Shown piece after piece: positions 42,490-52,116 of a DNA stretch of 64,000 nucleotides. Position 1 is the first letter of the stretch. Every line of letters starts with the position of its first letter. Below the pieces are notes generated by a model that saw nothing but the letters and a program-made list of their open reading frames with translations, made no database searches and had not been told where the DNA came from. The DNA is from Clostridiaceae bacterium (lineage in GTDB: Bacteria > Bacillota > Clostridia > Lachnospirales > Lachnospiraceae). The position numbers and the translations under genes are program-made. The stretch is from the NCBI GenBank assembly GCA_902362865.1, contig CABIYE010000008.1, positions 1 through 64,000 on the forward strand, written 5' to 3'.

Positions 42490-42846
42490 CTACTGATTTT
42501 TATATGCCTCCCAAAGTTCTAAAAGTTGTGCATATCTTAAGAGTTCTGCTTTCGATTTTGGCGAGAGACCGTGATAAATTTCCAGAAGCTGTATGTCACT
42601 GGAATTCCTGCGCGGGGTATCAGAAGAATTGGCTGATGCAGGATCTGATTCTCTGTCGTCAATCAGGTAATCGACAGTCACACCAAAAATATCTGCCATG
42701 GCAGTCAGTTTTTCGTGTGAGGGCTGTCTGTTTTTTGTCTCATATCCGGTAATGGTTGTTCTGGCGAGATTCATACGGTCAGCAAGCATCTGCTGAGTCA
42801 TATTGTTTTCTGCCCGAAGATTCTTTAGCTTTTCGGAAAATGACAT
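42490..42846 (-). CDS. XRE-family transcriptional regulator
   Basis: The 118-residue protein has a Cro/CI helix-turn-helix at residues about 6-60 (MTQQMLADRMNLARTTITGY, then AMADIFGVTVDYLI) and a helical C-terminal dimer region. It is divergent from the membrane protein at 43031, and the 154-base gap with the consensus promoter at 42969 also holds CAAC-N5-GTTG near 42918. It may regulate that gene. Targets are unknown. Confidence 0.88.
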   Translation of the reverse strand: MSFSEKLKNLRAENNMTQQMLADRMNLARTTITGYETKNRQPSHEKLTAMADIFGVTVDYLIDDRESDPASANSSDTPRRNSSDIQLLEIYHGLSPKSKAELLRYAQLLELWEAYKNQ

Positions 42847-42968
42847 ACCGCTTCCTCCTTTGTATTGTTACCATATTCTACCAGTTCTGCATGAAGTAAG
42901 AGGTAAAAGTGCCCAATCTCAACAAAATGTTGCCACTATGTCGCAAAATGAAACATAGAGATACCCCG

Positions 42969-42997
42969 TTGACACAGGCCATTAAACCACCTATAAT
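42969..42997 (+). promoter_or_regulatory. Perfect sigma-A promoter
   Basis: TTGACA (42969-42974), a 17-base spacer and TATAAT (42992-42997). Transcription should start near 43004, so an ATG at 43001 is upstream of the transcript and the true start is 43031. Confidence 0.85.
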
Positions 42998-43030
42998 TTA
43001 ATGAGAAACAAAATAGAGAGGATTGAGCGG

Positions 43031-43492
43031 ATGTTAATAGCAAAGAATGATGAGGTAAAGAGAAGTCGGATATGGAGAATTGTTATGATTATCTCTTCTA
43101 TTTTAATTGTGGTAATAGCAATTTTTTTCCTGACAAGACTCTTCACGTCTAATCCACTGGAAGGAAATTGGGTGGGAGAAGACAGCGGCCTGAATTTAAA
43201 AATCAGAAGTAATAATTCTATGGTAGTTGACATGTCAGAAGTACTGGAGGATAGTGATATAGAGCTGAAAGTGAAGTATACAATCGATAAGGACGGGAAG
43301 ACGCTGACAATTAGTGAAGATCCGGATGCTATTAAGAAAGCAGTGAAGGATTCGGATGGAGAATATACGGAGGAAATGCTGGAGAATGCTCTCAGCTCCG
43401 TTATCACCACTTTCGATTACAGCGTGGATCATGAGCGATTGACACTTACAGAACGTGAGTATGGTGAACAGATGGTATTTATTAAGAGATAA
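43031..43492 (+). CDS. Membrane-anchored protein of unknown function
   Basis: The 153-residue protein has a short basic N-terminus and one membrane segment (about residues 15-36, IWRIVMIISSILIVVIAIFF). An outer beta-rich domain follows, starting LEGNWVGEDSGLNLKIRSNN, reminiscent of lipocalin-like/DUF-type stress domains. ATG 43031 is chosen because of the promoter position and AGAGAGG 9 bases upstream. It is possibly controlled by the divergent XRE protein. Confidence 0.65.
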   Translation: MLIAKNDEVKRSRIWRIVMIISSILIVVIAIFFLTRLFTSNPLEGNWVGEDSGLNLKIRSNNSMVVDMSEVLEDSDIELKVKYTIDKDGKTLTISEDPDAIKKAVKDSDGEYTEEMLENALSSVITTFDYSVDHERLTLTEREYGEQMVFIKR

Positions 43493-43525
43493 GAGCTGTT
43501 GCAATGCTTTGCAACGCTCTTTTTT
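43493..43525 (+). terminator. Terminator after the membrane protein gene
   Basis: AGAGCTGTTGCA pairs with TTGCAACGCTCT (one mismatch), followed by TTTTT. It ends just before the ispG ribosome site AAAAGGAGG. Confidence 0.75.
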
Positions 43526-43539
43526 AAAAGGAGGTTCTT

Positions 43540-44595
43540 ATGACAAGAGAGGAGACAAAGAAGGTAAAAATCGGTAATGTGTGGATTGGCGGCGGAAATC
43601 CGGTTGCTATTCAGTCTATGACAAATACGAAAACAGAAGATGCAGAAAGTACGGTGGAGCAGATTCTGAAATTAGAGGCAGCAGGATGTGAGATTATCCG
43701 CTGCGCTGTGCCGACGATGGAGGCGGCAGAAGCAATAAAGCAGATTAAGAAACAGATTCATATTCCGTTGGTAGCCGATATTCATTTTGATTACAGGCTG
43801 GCAATCGCGGCAATTGAAAATGGGGCGGATAAGATTCGGATTAACCCAGGCAATATTGGCGGCAGAGACAGGGTTCAGGCTGTGGTTGATAAGGCGAAGG
43901 AGTATGGAGTCCCGATTCGTGTGGGGGTGAACAGCGGTTCTTTGGAGAAAAATCTTGTGGAGAAATACGGTGGAGTTACGGCAGAGGGGATTGTAGAGAG
44001 CGCGCTGGATAAAGTACATTTGATAGAAGAGATGGGGTATGACAATCTGGTGGTTAGTATTAAGTCCTCTGATGTACTGATGGGTGTGAAAGCTCACGAG
44101 TTGATTGCGAAGGAGTGTCCGTATCCGCTGCACGTAGGGATTACGGAATCCGGCACACTGTTGTCCGGTAATATTAAATCGTCTGTCGGTCTTGGCATTA
44201 TTCTTTATCAGGGAATCGGGGATACAATCCGTGTCTCCTTGACCGGAGATCCGGTGGAAGAGATTAAGTCTGCGAAATTAATTTTAAAGACATTGGGACT
44301 TCGCAAGGGAGGCATTGAGATTGTGTCTTGTCCTACTTGCGGACGTACGAAGATTGATTTGATCGGGCTTGCGAACCAGGTGGAGGATATGGTGAAGGAT
44401 ATTCCGCTTGATGTGAAAGTTGCGGTTATGGGATGCGTGGTAAATGGTCCGGGAGAGGCAAGGGAAGCGGACATTGGCATTGCGGGCGGAATCGGCGAAG
44501 GACTTCTGATAAAAAAAGGAGAAGTTGTTAAGAAAGTAAAGGAAGAAGAATTATTGGATACGTTGAGACAGGAGTTGTTACACTGGAATGAGTAA
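43540..44595 (+). CDS. ispG: 4-hydroxy-3-methylbut-2-en-1-yl diphosphate synthase (IspG/GcpE)
   Basis: The 351-residue enzyme converts MEcPP to HMBPP in the MEP isoprenoid pathway using a 4Fe-4S cluster. The N-terminal TIM-barrel shows GGGNPVAIQSMTNTKT and ADIHFDYRLA. The cluster ligands lie in SCPTCGRTKID and GCVVNGPGE. AAAAGGAGGTTCTT gives a strong ribosome site. It overlaps polC by 8 bases, an arrangement common in Clostridia, so both are co-transcribed. Confidence 0.96.
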   Translation: MTREETKKVKIGNVWIGGGNPVAIQSMTNTKTEDAESTVEQILKLEAAGCEIIRCAVPTMEAAEAIKQIKKQIHIPLVADIHFDYRLAIAAIENGADKIRINPGNIGGRDRVQAVVDKAKEYGVPIRVGVNSGSLEKNLVEKYGGVTAEGIVESALDKVHLIEEMGYDNLVVSIKSSDVLMGVKAHELIAKECPYPLHVGITESGTLLSGNIKSSVGLGIILYQGIGDTIRVSLTGDPVEEIKSAKLILKTLGLRKGGIEIVSCPTCGRTKIDLIGLANQVEDMVKDIPLDVKVAVMGCVVNGPGEAREADIGIAGGIGEGLLIKKGEVVKKVKEEELLDTLRQELLHWNE

Positions 44596-47500
44596 ACCGT
44601 TTTTTGAAGTATTTCCAACTTTAAAAGTGAATGAAGGCATTAAAATGATGTTTTCAGGAGTTGAGGTCAGGAAGGTGACCACCAATTCCGCCAGGGATTA
44701 TGTGCGGGTACATATTTTCAGCCGGCATCTGATACAGAAGAAATATATCTATGAAACAGAGAAGATGCTTAAGGAACAGCTTTTTGCCAGAACCAGGATT
44801 CAGGCGCAGATTCTGGAGGACTATGAATTGTCGGAGCTATATACGCCGGAAAATCTGATGAATGAATATTTCGACAGTATTCTCCTGGAAGCAGAGCAGA
44901 AAAGTGTAGTAGAAAAGAATATGCTCCAGACGGCGAAGTATTCTTTTGAAGAAGAGAATGTTCTGTGTCTGAAGCTTCAGGATACTGTAGTAGCAGAGGG
45001 AAAGAAAGATTCTGTTGTAGGACTGCTTCGGCATATTTTCCATGAACGGTTCCATTTGCCTGTAGAGGTTCGGGTAGTTTATGAAAGAATGGGAGAAAGT
45101 AAGCTGAAATATAACGAGCTGCGGTTAAGGCAGGAGGTAGAGGCAATTGTTGAGCGCAGCAATGCCCTCCATGCTGAGAAAAAACTTCAGAAAGAAAATG
45201 GAGAAGAAGAAGGAAAGACGTCTGCTGCCCGGAAAGAAAAGAGTAAGAGCAAAGCTTCAGCGGTGGGAGAAATAGCTGGTTCCTCTGGAAATCAGGAACA
45301 CTCTAAAACGGCGGCCGGTTCGCAGAAGCAGGGGAATCCGCAGAAACAGGGGGGAAGCTTCCAGGGAAGAAGTGGAGGCTCTTATTATCGCAAGTCAGAT
45401 GATCCAAATATGATTTTCGGAAGAGATTTTGATGATGCAGCGATTGAGCTGGAAAGCGTAGCCGGTGAGATGGGTGAGATTACAATCCGTGGTAAGGTGA
45501 TTAGTTTTGAGACCAGGGAAATCCGGGGAGAAAAAACCATTCTCATGTATGCGGTGACGGATTTTACCGATACCATTATGGTGAAAATGTTTGTGAAAAA
45601 TGAGATGCTGCCAGAGATGCTGGCAGAGATTAAGCCGGGTGCTTTTCTGAAAATCAAAGGGGTCACGACGATTGACAGATATGACGGAGAGCTTACCATA
45701 GGTTCTGTGAATGGCATTAAGAAAATTAAGGATTTTACGGCAGTACGGGAAGACAAATCGGTGGAGAAGAGGGTAGAACTTCACTGTCATACCAAAATGA
45801 GTGATATGGATGGCGTCTCTGATGTGACGAAGATTGTAGAGCGGGCGCATGATTGGGGACACCCGGCAATTGCCATTACGGATCATGGCGTCGTACAAGG
45901 TTTCACAGACGCTAACCATTACATTGAACGGTTGGAGAAGGAGGATTCCTTTAAGATTATTTATGGTGTAGAAGCATATCTGGTTGATGATTTGAAGGAT
46001 GTTGCAGTTAATGAAAAAGGCCAGAAGCTTCGTGATACTTATGTGGTATTTGATTTGGAGACTACGGGTTTTAGTCCTGTAAAGGATAAGATTATTGAAA
46101 TCGGCGCGGTAAAGGTGGAAGAAGGAAAGATTACGGATAAGTTCAGTACCTTTGTAAATCCGAAAGTGCCGATTCCTTTTGAAATTACCAGGCTTACCAG
46201 TATTACGGATGAGATGGTGATGAATGCGCCGACGATTGAAGAGGTTCTCCCGGAATTTCTGGAATTTATTGATGGGGCGGCGCTGGTTGCACACAATGCG
46301 GGGTTTGATGTGGGCTTTATAGAGCAGAATTGCAGGTATCAGGATATACAGCCGGATTTTACATCTGTTGATACGGTGGCGCTTGCAAGAATCCTGCTTC
46401 CCACTCTGTCTAAATATAAGCTGAATATTGTTGCGAAGGCACTGAATATATCGCTGGAGAATCATCACCGTGCGGTAGATGATGCGGGAGCGACGGCGGA
46501 GATTTTTGTGAAGTTTGTCAGGATGCTGGAAGAAAGGGATGTTTTTACATTAAAAGAGATGAACCGATTCGGGGCGCACAATGCAGATGCGATCCGTAAA
46601 CTTCCGTCTTATCATGCTATTATCCTTGCGAGAAATGATATTGGGAGGACGAATCTTTATACACTGATATCCAAATCGCATATTGAGTATTTTGGGCGGC
46701 AGCCCAGGATACCAAAAAGTGAATTCTCCAAATATAGAGAAGGGCTGATACTGGGAAGCGCCTGCGAGGCAGGAGAGCTTTTCCAGGCACTTTTAAATGA
46801 CAGGTCAGAGGAACGAATTGCACGGATTGTAGAGTATTACGATTATCTGGAGATTCAGCCTATTGGGAACAATCGGTTTATGATAGCTAGTGACCGGATT
46901 ACAAAGGTACAAAGTGAAGAAGATTTAAGAGATCTGAATCGAAAGATTATTGAGTTGGGAGAGAAGTTTAATAAGCCTGTGGTCGCTACCTGTGACGTGC
47001 ATTTTCTGGACCCGGAAGATGAAGTCTACCGCCGGATTATTATGGCGGGAAAGGGCTTTTCTGACGCGGATGAGCAGGCGCCTCTTTATCTTAGAACCAC
47101 GGAAGAAATGTTGGAAGAATTTGAATATTTAGGTTCAGCGAAGGCTCATGAGGTGGTAATTGAAAACCCCAATATGATTGCCGGATGGGTAGAGAAAATT
47201 TCGCCGGTACGTCCTGATAAGTGTCCTCCGGTCATTCCGGATTCGGACACCATGCTGCGGGATATCTGCTATAACCGGGCTCATGAGATGTATGGCGAAG
47301 AATTGCCGGAGGTGGTGACAGAACGTCTGGAACGTGAGCTGAATTCCATCATTTCCAATGGATTTGCCGTGATGTATATCATAGCCCAAAAGCTGGTGTG
47401 GAAGTCGAATGAGGATGGATATCTGGTTGGTTCCCGTGGTTCTGTCGGCTCTTCTTTTGTTGCGACGATGGCAGGTATTACGGAGGTCAATCCTTTAAGT

Positions 47501-49174
47501 CCCCATTATTATTGTAAGAAATGCCATTATAGTGATTTTGATTCGGAGGAGGTAAAGGCATTTGCCGGAGGGTGCGGCTGGGACATGCCGGATAAATTAT
47601 GTCCGGTCTGTGGGGAGAAGCTGGTAAAGGATGGATTCGATATTCCCTTTGAGACATTCCTTGGATTTAAAGGAAATAAAGAGCCGGATATTGACCTTAA
47701 TTTTTCGGGCGACTATCAGAGTAATGCTCATAAATATACAGAAGTTATTTTTGGTGACGGACAGACTTACCGTGCAGGAACCATCGGTACGCTGGCGGAT
47801 AAGACGGCATTTGGTTTCGTGAAGAATTATTATGAAGAGCGTGGAACCAGGAAACGGGTCTGTGAGATCAATCGGATTGTGCAGGGATGTACGGGTATCC
47901 GCAGGAGTACGGGGCAGCATCCGGGAGGTATCATCGTGCTCCCGCTGGGGGAAGATATTAATTCTTTTACTCCGGTGCAGCATCCGGCAAATGACATGTC
48001 TACGGATATTGTCACTACCCATTTTGATTATCACTCCATTGACCATAACCTGTTAAAGCTTGATATTTTGGGGCATGATGATCCGACGATGATTAAGACA
48101 CTGGAGGAATATATCAGTTCGCCTGCGATGGAGAATGAATACAACGAGACGGACAATCGTTTTGACGCTACGAAGATACCGCTGGATGACAGGGGTGTGA
48201 TGTCTTTATTCCAGAGTACGGAGGCGTTGGGAATTAAACCCTCCGATATTGACGGCTGCCCGGTGGGCTGCCTTGGAATCCCGGAGTTTGGCACGGACTT
48301 TGTTATTCAGATGGTGGTGGACACAAAGCCGCAGTCTTTGTCAGACCTGATTCGTATTTCCGGGCTGTCGCATGGGACAGATGTGTGGCTTAACAATGCC
48401 CAGGAACTGATACGAAGCGGCAAGGCTACTATTTCAAGCTGCATTTGTACCCGTGATGATATTATGACCTACCTTATTAATAAAGGATTAGACAGTGAAG
48501 AATCCTTTACGATTATGGAGCGTGTTCGAAAAGGAGCGGTGGCAAAAGGGAAATGTAAGGAGTGGCCGGAATTTAAAAAAGATATGGCGGCGCACGATGT
48601 GCCGGACTGGTATGTCTGGTCCTGCGAGCAGATTAAGTACATGTTCCCTAAGGCACATGCGGCAGCGTATGTTATGATGGCATATCGGATTGCCTACTGT
48701 AAGATTAATTATCCGCTTGCCTACTATGCGGCCTATTTCGGAATCCGTGCAGATGCATTTTCCTATGAATTGATGTGCCGGGGCAAAGAACAGCTGAATT
48801 ATTATATCAATGATTATAAACGGCGCTCTAATACTCTCAGTAAAAAGGAACAGGATACACTGAAGGACATGAAGATCGTACAGGAAATGTACGCCAGGGG
48901 ACTGGAATTCGTTCCCATTGACCTGTACAAAGCGAAAGCTACAAAATTTCTGATTATCGACGGTAAATTAATGCCGCCTTTTTCCAGTATTGAAGGGATG
49001 GGAGATAAAGCTGCAGAAGCTGTTGAGGCGGCGTCTGCGGACGGCCCCTATCTTTCCAGGGATGATTTCAGGCAGCGGACGAAGGTAAGTAAGACAGTCA
49101 TTGATTTGATGAATGAATTGGGACTGTTTGAAGGTATCCCGGAGAGTAATCAGCTGTCCCTGTTTGATTTATAA
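44588..49174 (+). CDS. polC: DNA polymerase III alpha subunit, PolC type
   Basis: The 1528-residue replicative polymerase of low-GC Gram-positives. Domains in order are an N-terminal region with a low-complexity Lys/Gln linker (about 190-270), an OB fold (about 295-385), and a split PHP domain (VELHCHTKMSDMDGV). An inserted 3'-5' exonuclease follows (VFDLETTGFSPVKDK; HNAGFDVGF; HHRAVDDAGATA). The zinc finger is CKKCHYSDFD with CPVCGEKL. The palm has PDIDLNFSGDYQ, and a fingers/HhH end follows (PFSSIEGMGDKAAEAV). It closes with LSLFDL, a clamp-binding-like motif. Length is slightly above the roughly 1440 of Bacillus. Confidence 0.97.
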   Translation: MSKPFFEVFPTLKVNEGIKMMFSGVEVRKVTTNSARDYVRVHIFSRHLIQKKYIYETEKMLKEQLFARTRIQAQILEDYELSELYTPENLMNEYFDSILLEAEQKSVVEKNMLQTAKYSFEEENVLCLKLQDTVVAEGKKDSVVGLLRHIFHERFHLPVEVRVVYERMGESKLKYNELRLRQEVEAIVERSNALHAEKKLQKENGEEEGKTSAARKEKSKSKASAVGEIAGSSGNQEHSKTAAGSQKQGNPQKQGGSFQGRSGGSYYRKSDDPNMIFGRDFDDAAIELESVAGEMGEITIRGKVISFETREIRGEKTILMYAVTDFTDTIMVKMFVKNEMLPEMLAEIKPGAFLKIKGVTTIDRYDGELTIGSVNGIKKIKDFTAVREDKSVEKRVELHCHTKMSDMDGVSDVTKIVERAHDWGHPAIAITDHGVVQGFTDANHYIERLEKEDSFKIIYGVEAYLVDDLKDVAVNEKGQKLRDTYVVFDLETTGFSPVKDKIIEIGAVKVEEGKITDKFSTFVNPKVPIPFEITRLTSITDEMVMNAPTIEEVLPEFLEFIDGAALVAHNAGFDVGFIEQNCRYQDIQPDFTSVDTVALARILLPTLSKYKLNIVAKALNISLENHHRAVDDAGATAEIFVKFVRMLEERDVFTLKEMNRFGAHNADAIRKLPSYHAIILARNDIGRTNLYTLISKSHIEYFGRQPRIPKSEFSKYREGLILGSACEAGELFQALLNDRSEERIARIVEYYDYLEIQPIGNNRFMIASDRITKVQSEEDLRDLNRKIIELGEKFNKPVVATCDVHFLDPEDEVYRRIIMAGKGFSDADEQAPLYLRTTEEMLEEFEYLGSAKAHEVVIENPNMIAGWVEKISPVRPDKCPPVIPDSDTMLRDICYNRAHEMYGEELPEVVTERLERELNSIISNGFAVMYIIAQKLVWKSNEDGYLVGSRGSVGSSFVATMAGITEVNPLSPHYYCKKCHYSDFDSEEVKAFAGGCGWDMPDKLCPVCGEKLVKDGFDIPFETFLGFKGNKEPDIDLNFSGDYQSNAHKYTEVIFGDGQTYRAGTIGTLADKTAFGFVKNYYEERGTRKRVCEINRIVQGCTGIRRSTGQHPGGIIVLPLGEDINSFTPVQHPANDMSTDIVTTHFDYHSIDHNLLKLDILGHDDPTMIKTLEEYISSPAMENEYNETDNRFDATKIPLDDRGVMSLFQSTEALGIKPSDIDGCPVGCLGIPEFGTDFVIQMVVDTKPQSLSDLIRISGLSHGTDVWLNNAQELIRSGKATISSCICTRDDIMTYLINKGLDSEESFTIMERVRKGAVAKGKCKEWPEFKKDMAAHDVPDWYVWSCEQIKYMFPKAHAAAYVMMAYRIAYCKINYPLAYYAAYFGIRADAFSYELMCRGKEQLNYYINDYKRRSNTLSKKEQDTLKDMKIVQEMYARGLEFVPIDLYKAKATKFLIIDGKLMPPFSSIEGMGDKAAEAVEAASADGPYLSRDDFRQRTKVSKTVIDLMNELGLFEGIPESNQLSLFDL

Positions 49175-49195
49175 TGAAAGAACGGAGCGTGGATA

Positions 49196-49852
49196 ATGGA
49201 GCTGCATAAAGGCTTGTTTTCCTGCCATTTGTTTCAAGGAATGGACAGTGAAAAGGCAGAAAATATTATCAGACTGTTGAAAGGAAAGACGAAGGAGTAT
49301 CAGAAAAAGGAGATGATTTTGTCAGAGGGAGATGAAATTCGAGAAATTGGAATCCTCCTTTCTGGTGAGGTCTGTAAGGTACAATACTATCCTGACGGGA
49401 CGGAGCAAATGATGCAAAAGCTTCAGAGGTCGTACATGGTGGGGCTGGAGGTGGCTGTTAGTATAAAAAAAACCAGTCCATATACACTTTATGCATTGCA
49501 GCCGTCAGTAATTTACTGGTTTCCGGTCAGATACATTGAAGAGGCAGGGGTTTTGCAGGAGACGGACAGGATTTCCCTCTATCAGCGTATTGTCACTTTT
49601 CTTGCCAATGAAGATATCCGTAAATACCGCAAGATAGAGATCCTTTCATCAAGAAGTGTACGGGAAAAGATAGAAAAATATTTAAAAATCCAGAGTCTCC
49701 GTTATCAAAGTGATGCTTTCGATATTGATTTCAACCGGGAACAACTGGCAAGCTATCTGGGGTTAAACAGAAGCGTGCTGTCCCATGAACTAAAGAAAAT
49801 GGAAAAAGAAGGGTTACTGACCGTGCGAAAGAATCATTTTGTTTTATATTAA
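49196..49852 (+). CDS. Crp/Fnr family transcriptional regulator
   Basis: The 218-residue protein has a cyclic-nucleotide-binding-like sensor domain (about residues 10-130, ILSEGDEIREIGILLSGEV) and a C-terminal winged helix (REQLASYLGLNRSVLSHELK). It lacks the Cys set of oxygen-sensing Fnr, so its signal is unknown. It sits just upstream of the molybdenum locus. The promoter of that locus has an FNR-type inverted repeat centred at about -41.5, so this protein is the likely activator. Confidence 0.88.
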   Translation: MELHKGLFSCHLFQGMDSEKAENIIRLLKGKTKEYQKKEMILSEGDEIREIGILLSGEVCKVQYYPDGTEQMMQKLQRSYMVGLEVAVSIKKTSPYTLYALQPSVIYWFPVRYIEEAGVLQETDRISLYQRIVTFLANEDIRKYRKIEILSSRSVREKIEKYLKIQSLRYQSDAFDIDFNREQLASYLGLNRSVLSHELKKMEKEGLLTVRKNHFVLY

Positions 49853-49870
49853 ATTTATTTTTGAAGAAGG

Positions 49871-49904
49871 CTCCTGCCACTGGATAGATGTGGCAGGAGT
49901 TTTT
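49871..49904 (+). terminator. Terminator after the Crp/Fnr gene
   Basis: CTCCTGCCAC (49871-49880) pairs with GTGGCAGGAG (49890-49899), followed by TTTTT. Confidence 0.9.
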
Positions 49905-49913
49905 GCGTAAAAA

Positions 49914-49955
49914 GTTGTTTTGACAACTTAAAAAAGTGTGAGGCACTGATATAAT
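49914..49955 (+). promoter_or_regulatory. Activator-type promoter of the molybdenum operon
   Basis: GTTGT-N4-ACAAC (49914-49927) is a perfect inverted repeat with the N4 spacing of FNR-family sites. An extended -10 (TGATATAAT, 49947-49955) lies downstream with a poor -35 (CTTAAA). With the start near 49962 the palindrome centre is at about -41.5, the class II activator position. Confidence 0.6.
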
Positions 49956-50000
49956 AAACAAGAATGGGGATTTTTCTGATTATAGAAGGGAATGATGAAA

Positions 50001-51023
50001 ATGAAGCTGGTGAGAACAGAAGATGCGGTGGGGCAAGTACTCTGCCATGATATTACGCAGATTATAAAAGGTGTTACAAAGGATGCTGTATTCCGAAAGG
50101 GGCATGTGGTGACAGAAAAGGATATACCGGTGCTTTTGTCTGTGGGAAAAGATCATCTGTATATTTGGGAGAAAGAAGAAGGTATGCTGCACGAAGACGA
50201 GGCTGCGCAGATTCTTTATGATATCTGCGGAAATACATTTATGCATCCGTCTGAAATCAAAGAAGGTAAGATTGAACTGATTGCTGATTGTGATGGACTG
50301 CTGAAGGTGGATACAGAGAAGCTGAACCGGATAAATTCTCTGGGAGAAATGATGATTGCCAGCCGTCATGGGAATTTCCCGGTGAAGGCAGGAGATAAGA
50401 TAGCAGGAACCCGGATTATCCCGTTGGTGATTGAAGCAGAAAAAATGGAACATGCAAAGAAAGTGGGAGGAGGGGTGCCTGTTTTTGGGATCCTTCCATT
50501 TATCAAGAAAAGGGCTGGTCTGGTTATTACAGGAAATGAGGTATTTCATGGAAGGATCCGGGATACATTTTCTCCGGTTATAGAAGAAAAGCTGGCAGAA
50601 TACCAGGTGGATATTGTTGGTAAAGAGATCAGCGACGATCAACCGGAACGTATTACAGAATGTATACAGAAGTTATTAGGGCAGGGGGCGGATCTGATCC
50701 TGTGTACAGGAGGAATGAGTGTGGATCCTGATGACAGGACGCCTTTGGCAATCCGTAATACCGGTGCTGAGATTGTGAGCTATGGGGCACCGGTGCTGCC
50801 GGGAGCCATGTTCCTTCTGGCATATTATGGAGAAGATCGAATTCCCGTTATGGGACTTCCGGGATGTGTGATGTACGCAAGGAGGACCATTTTTGATTTG
50901 GTGCTGCCAAGGGTGATGGCAGGAGAAATTCTCGAAAAAAAAGATTTGGATATACTGGGAGAGGGGGGACTCTGCCTGTCCTGTCCGGTATGTACCTTCC
51001 CGAATTGTGGATTTGGAAAATAG
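50001..51023 (+). CDS. Molybdopterin-binding (MoCF domain) cofactor protein
   Basis: The 340-residue protein has a MoeA/MogA-like molybdopterin-binding domain (about residues 165-310) with LVITGNEVFHGRIRDTF, LILCTGGMSVDPDDRTP and MGLPGCVMYARRTIFD. An N-terminal part (MKLVRTEDAVGQVLCHDITQ) is typical of the MoCF proteins that accompany xanthine dehydrogenase-type hydroxylases in Clostridia. The C-terminus has CLSCPVCTFPNCGFGK, four cysteines that may bind metal. Two tandem ATG codons upstream (49992, 49995) are also possible. It is the first gene of the operon. Confidence 0.82.
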   Translation: MKLVRTEDAVGQVLCHDITQIIKGVTKDAVFRKGHVVTEKDIPVLLSVGKDHLYIWEKEEGMLHEDEAAQILYDICGNTFMHPSEIKEGKIELIADCDGLLKVDTEKLNRINSLGEMMIASRHGNFPVKAGDKIAGTRIIPLVIEAEKMEHAKKVGGGVPVFGILPFIKKRAGLVITGNEVFHGRIRDTFSPVIEEKLAEYQVDIVGKEISDDQPERITECIQKLLGQGADLILCTGGMSVDPDDRTPLAIRNTGAEIVSYGAPVLPGAMFLLAYYGEDRIPVMGLPGCVMYARRTIFDLVLPRVMAGEILEKKDLDILGEGGLCLSCPVCTFPNCGFGK

Positions 51024-51035
51024 AAGGAGAATGAA

Positions 51036-52091
51036 ATGCTGGAATTATATCATGCTATAAAAAATGCAGATTCAAATCACCGGAATATGGTTTTGACAGT
51101 GCTTGACGGAAAGCCGTTCGGTGAGAAAGCGCTGGTATCCGGCGAGAGAATTAAATGGGAGTCGGTGAAAAACGGTTTTTTTTCAGAGAACCGGGCTGAA
51201 ATAGGAAGAATAAAAGAAAGTGGAAAGGTCATCGTAAGCGGGCGGACTGTATTTAGTGAAATTCTGGGGAAAGAGAAAAAAATGGTGATCTGCGGAGGCG
51301 GACATGTATCGGTTCCTGTGATTCAAATGGGAATTATGCTTGGTTTCCATGTGACGGTGCTGGAGGATCGCCCTCAATTTGCAGACAACGCCAGGCGTGC
51401 CGGGGCTTCCCGGGTTTATTGTGAACCATTTAAAGAAGGGTTGTCCAGGATAGAAGGGGACGAGGATACCTATTTTATTATTGTGACAAGAGGACATCGC
51501 TATGATCAGACCTGTCTGGCACAGATTGCCGGGAAGAAGCATGCATATATAGGGATGATTGGCAGCAGGAAACGTGTAAAATTGGTGAAAGAAGCTGTGA
51601 TTGCAGAGGGAGCCTGCCGGGAAGTCATAGACCGGGTGTACACACCCATTGGGCTTGCGATTGGAGCCGAGACGCCGGAAGAAATTGCAGTTGCGATTAT
51701 GGCTGAGATTATTGAAGTGAAGAATAAAAACAGGCGGGACAGTGGCTATACCAGAGAGATTATGCAGGTAGTCTGTGAGAAAAATGCATCTGTGGACGGA
51801 AAAGAATGTGGGTGTGCAGAAAATACGGGAGTGATGGTTACCATCGTTGGGAGAAAGGGATCAGCTCCCAGGAAGATGGGGACGAAAATGCTGGTTTTGC
51901 CGGATGGACACTGTGTGGGAACGATTGGCGGAGGATGTGCGGAGGCGGATATATACCGCAAAGCTTTACTTAAGATAAGAAGAATGGATACTGAGCCGGA
52001 GCTGTGCCGTGTGGACATGACCGGAGAAGAGGCGGAAGAAGAAGGTATGGTCTGTGGCGGCGTAATTGAGGTTTTGATGGAAATGCTATAG
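51036..52091 (+). CDS. XdhC/CoxI family maturation protein, swapped domain order
   Basis: The 351-residue protein contains a Rossmann XdhC_C domain first (KKMVICGGGHVSVPVIQMG, about residues 85-105, to IGLAIGAETPEEIA). The XdhC_CoxI domain comes second (TGVMVTIVGRKGSAPRKMGT and GTIGGGCAEADIY, about 264-310). In classical XdhC the order is the reverse. The family inserts the sulfurated (or selenated) molybdenum cofactor into hydroxylases. AGAAGGAGAATGAA gives the ribosome site. Confidence 0.85.
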   Translation: MLELYHAIKNADSNHRNMVLTVLDGKPFGEKALVSGERIKWESVKNGFFSENRAEIGRIKESGKVIVSGRTVFSEILGKEKKMVICGGGHVSVPVIQMGIMLGFHVTVLEDRPQFADNARRAGASRVYCEPFKEGLSRIEGDEDTYFIIVTRGHRYDQTCLAQIAGKKHAYIGMIGSRKRVKLVKEAVIAEGACREVIDRVYTPIGLAIGAETPEEIAVAIMAEIIEVKNKNRRDSGYTREIMQVVCEKNASVDGKECGCAENTGVMVTIVGRKGSAPRKMGTKMLVLPDGHCVGTIGGGCAEADIYRKALLKIRRMDTEPELCRVDMTGEEAEEEGMVCGGVIEVLMEML

Positions 52092-52116
52092 CAGGTAAAG
52101 GAAGAGAAAAGAATAG

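Noticed and set aside
49921..49955. TTGACA to TATAAT as a standard promoter before the molybdenum operon
   Set aside because: The spacing is about 24 bases, too long for sigma-A. The TTGACA is part of the inverted repeat, and an extended -10 with an activator site fits better.
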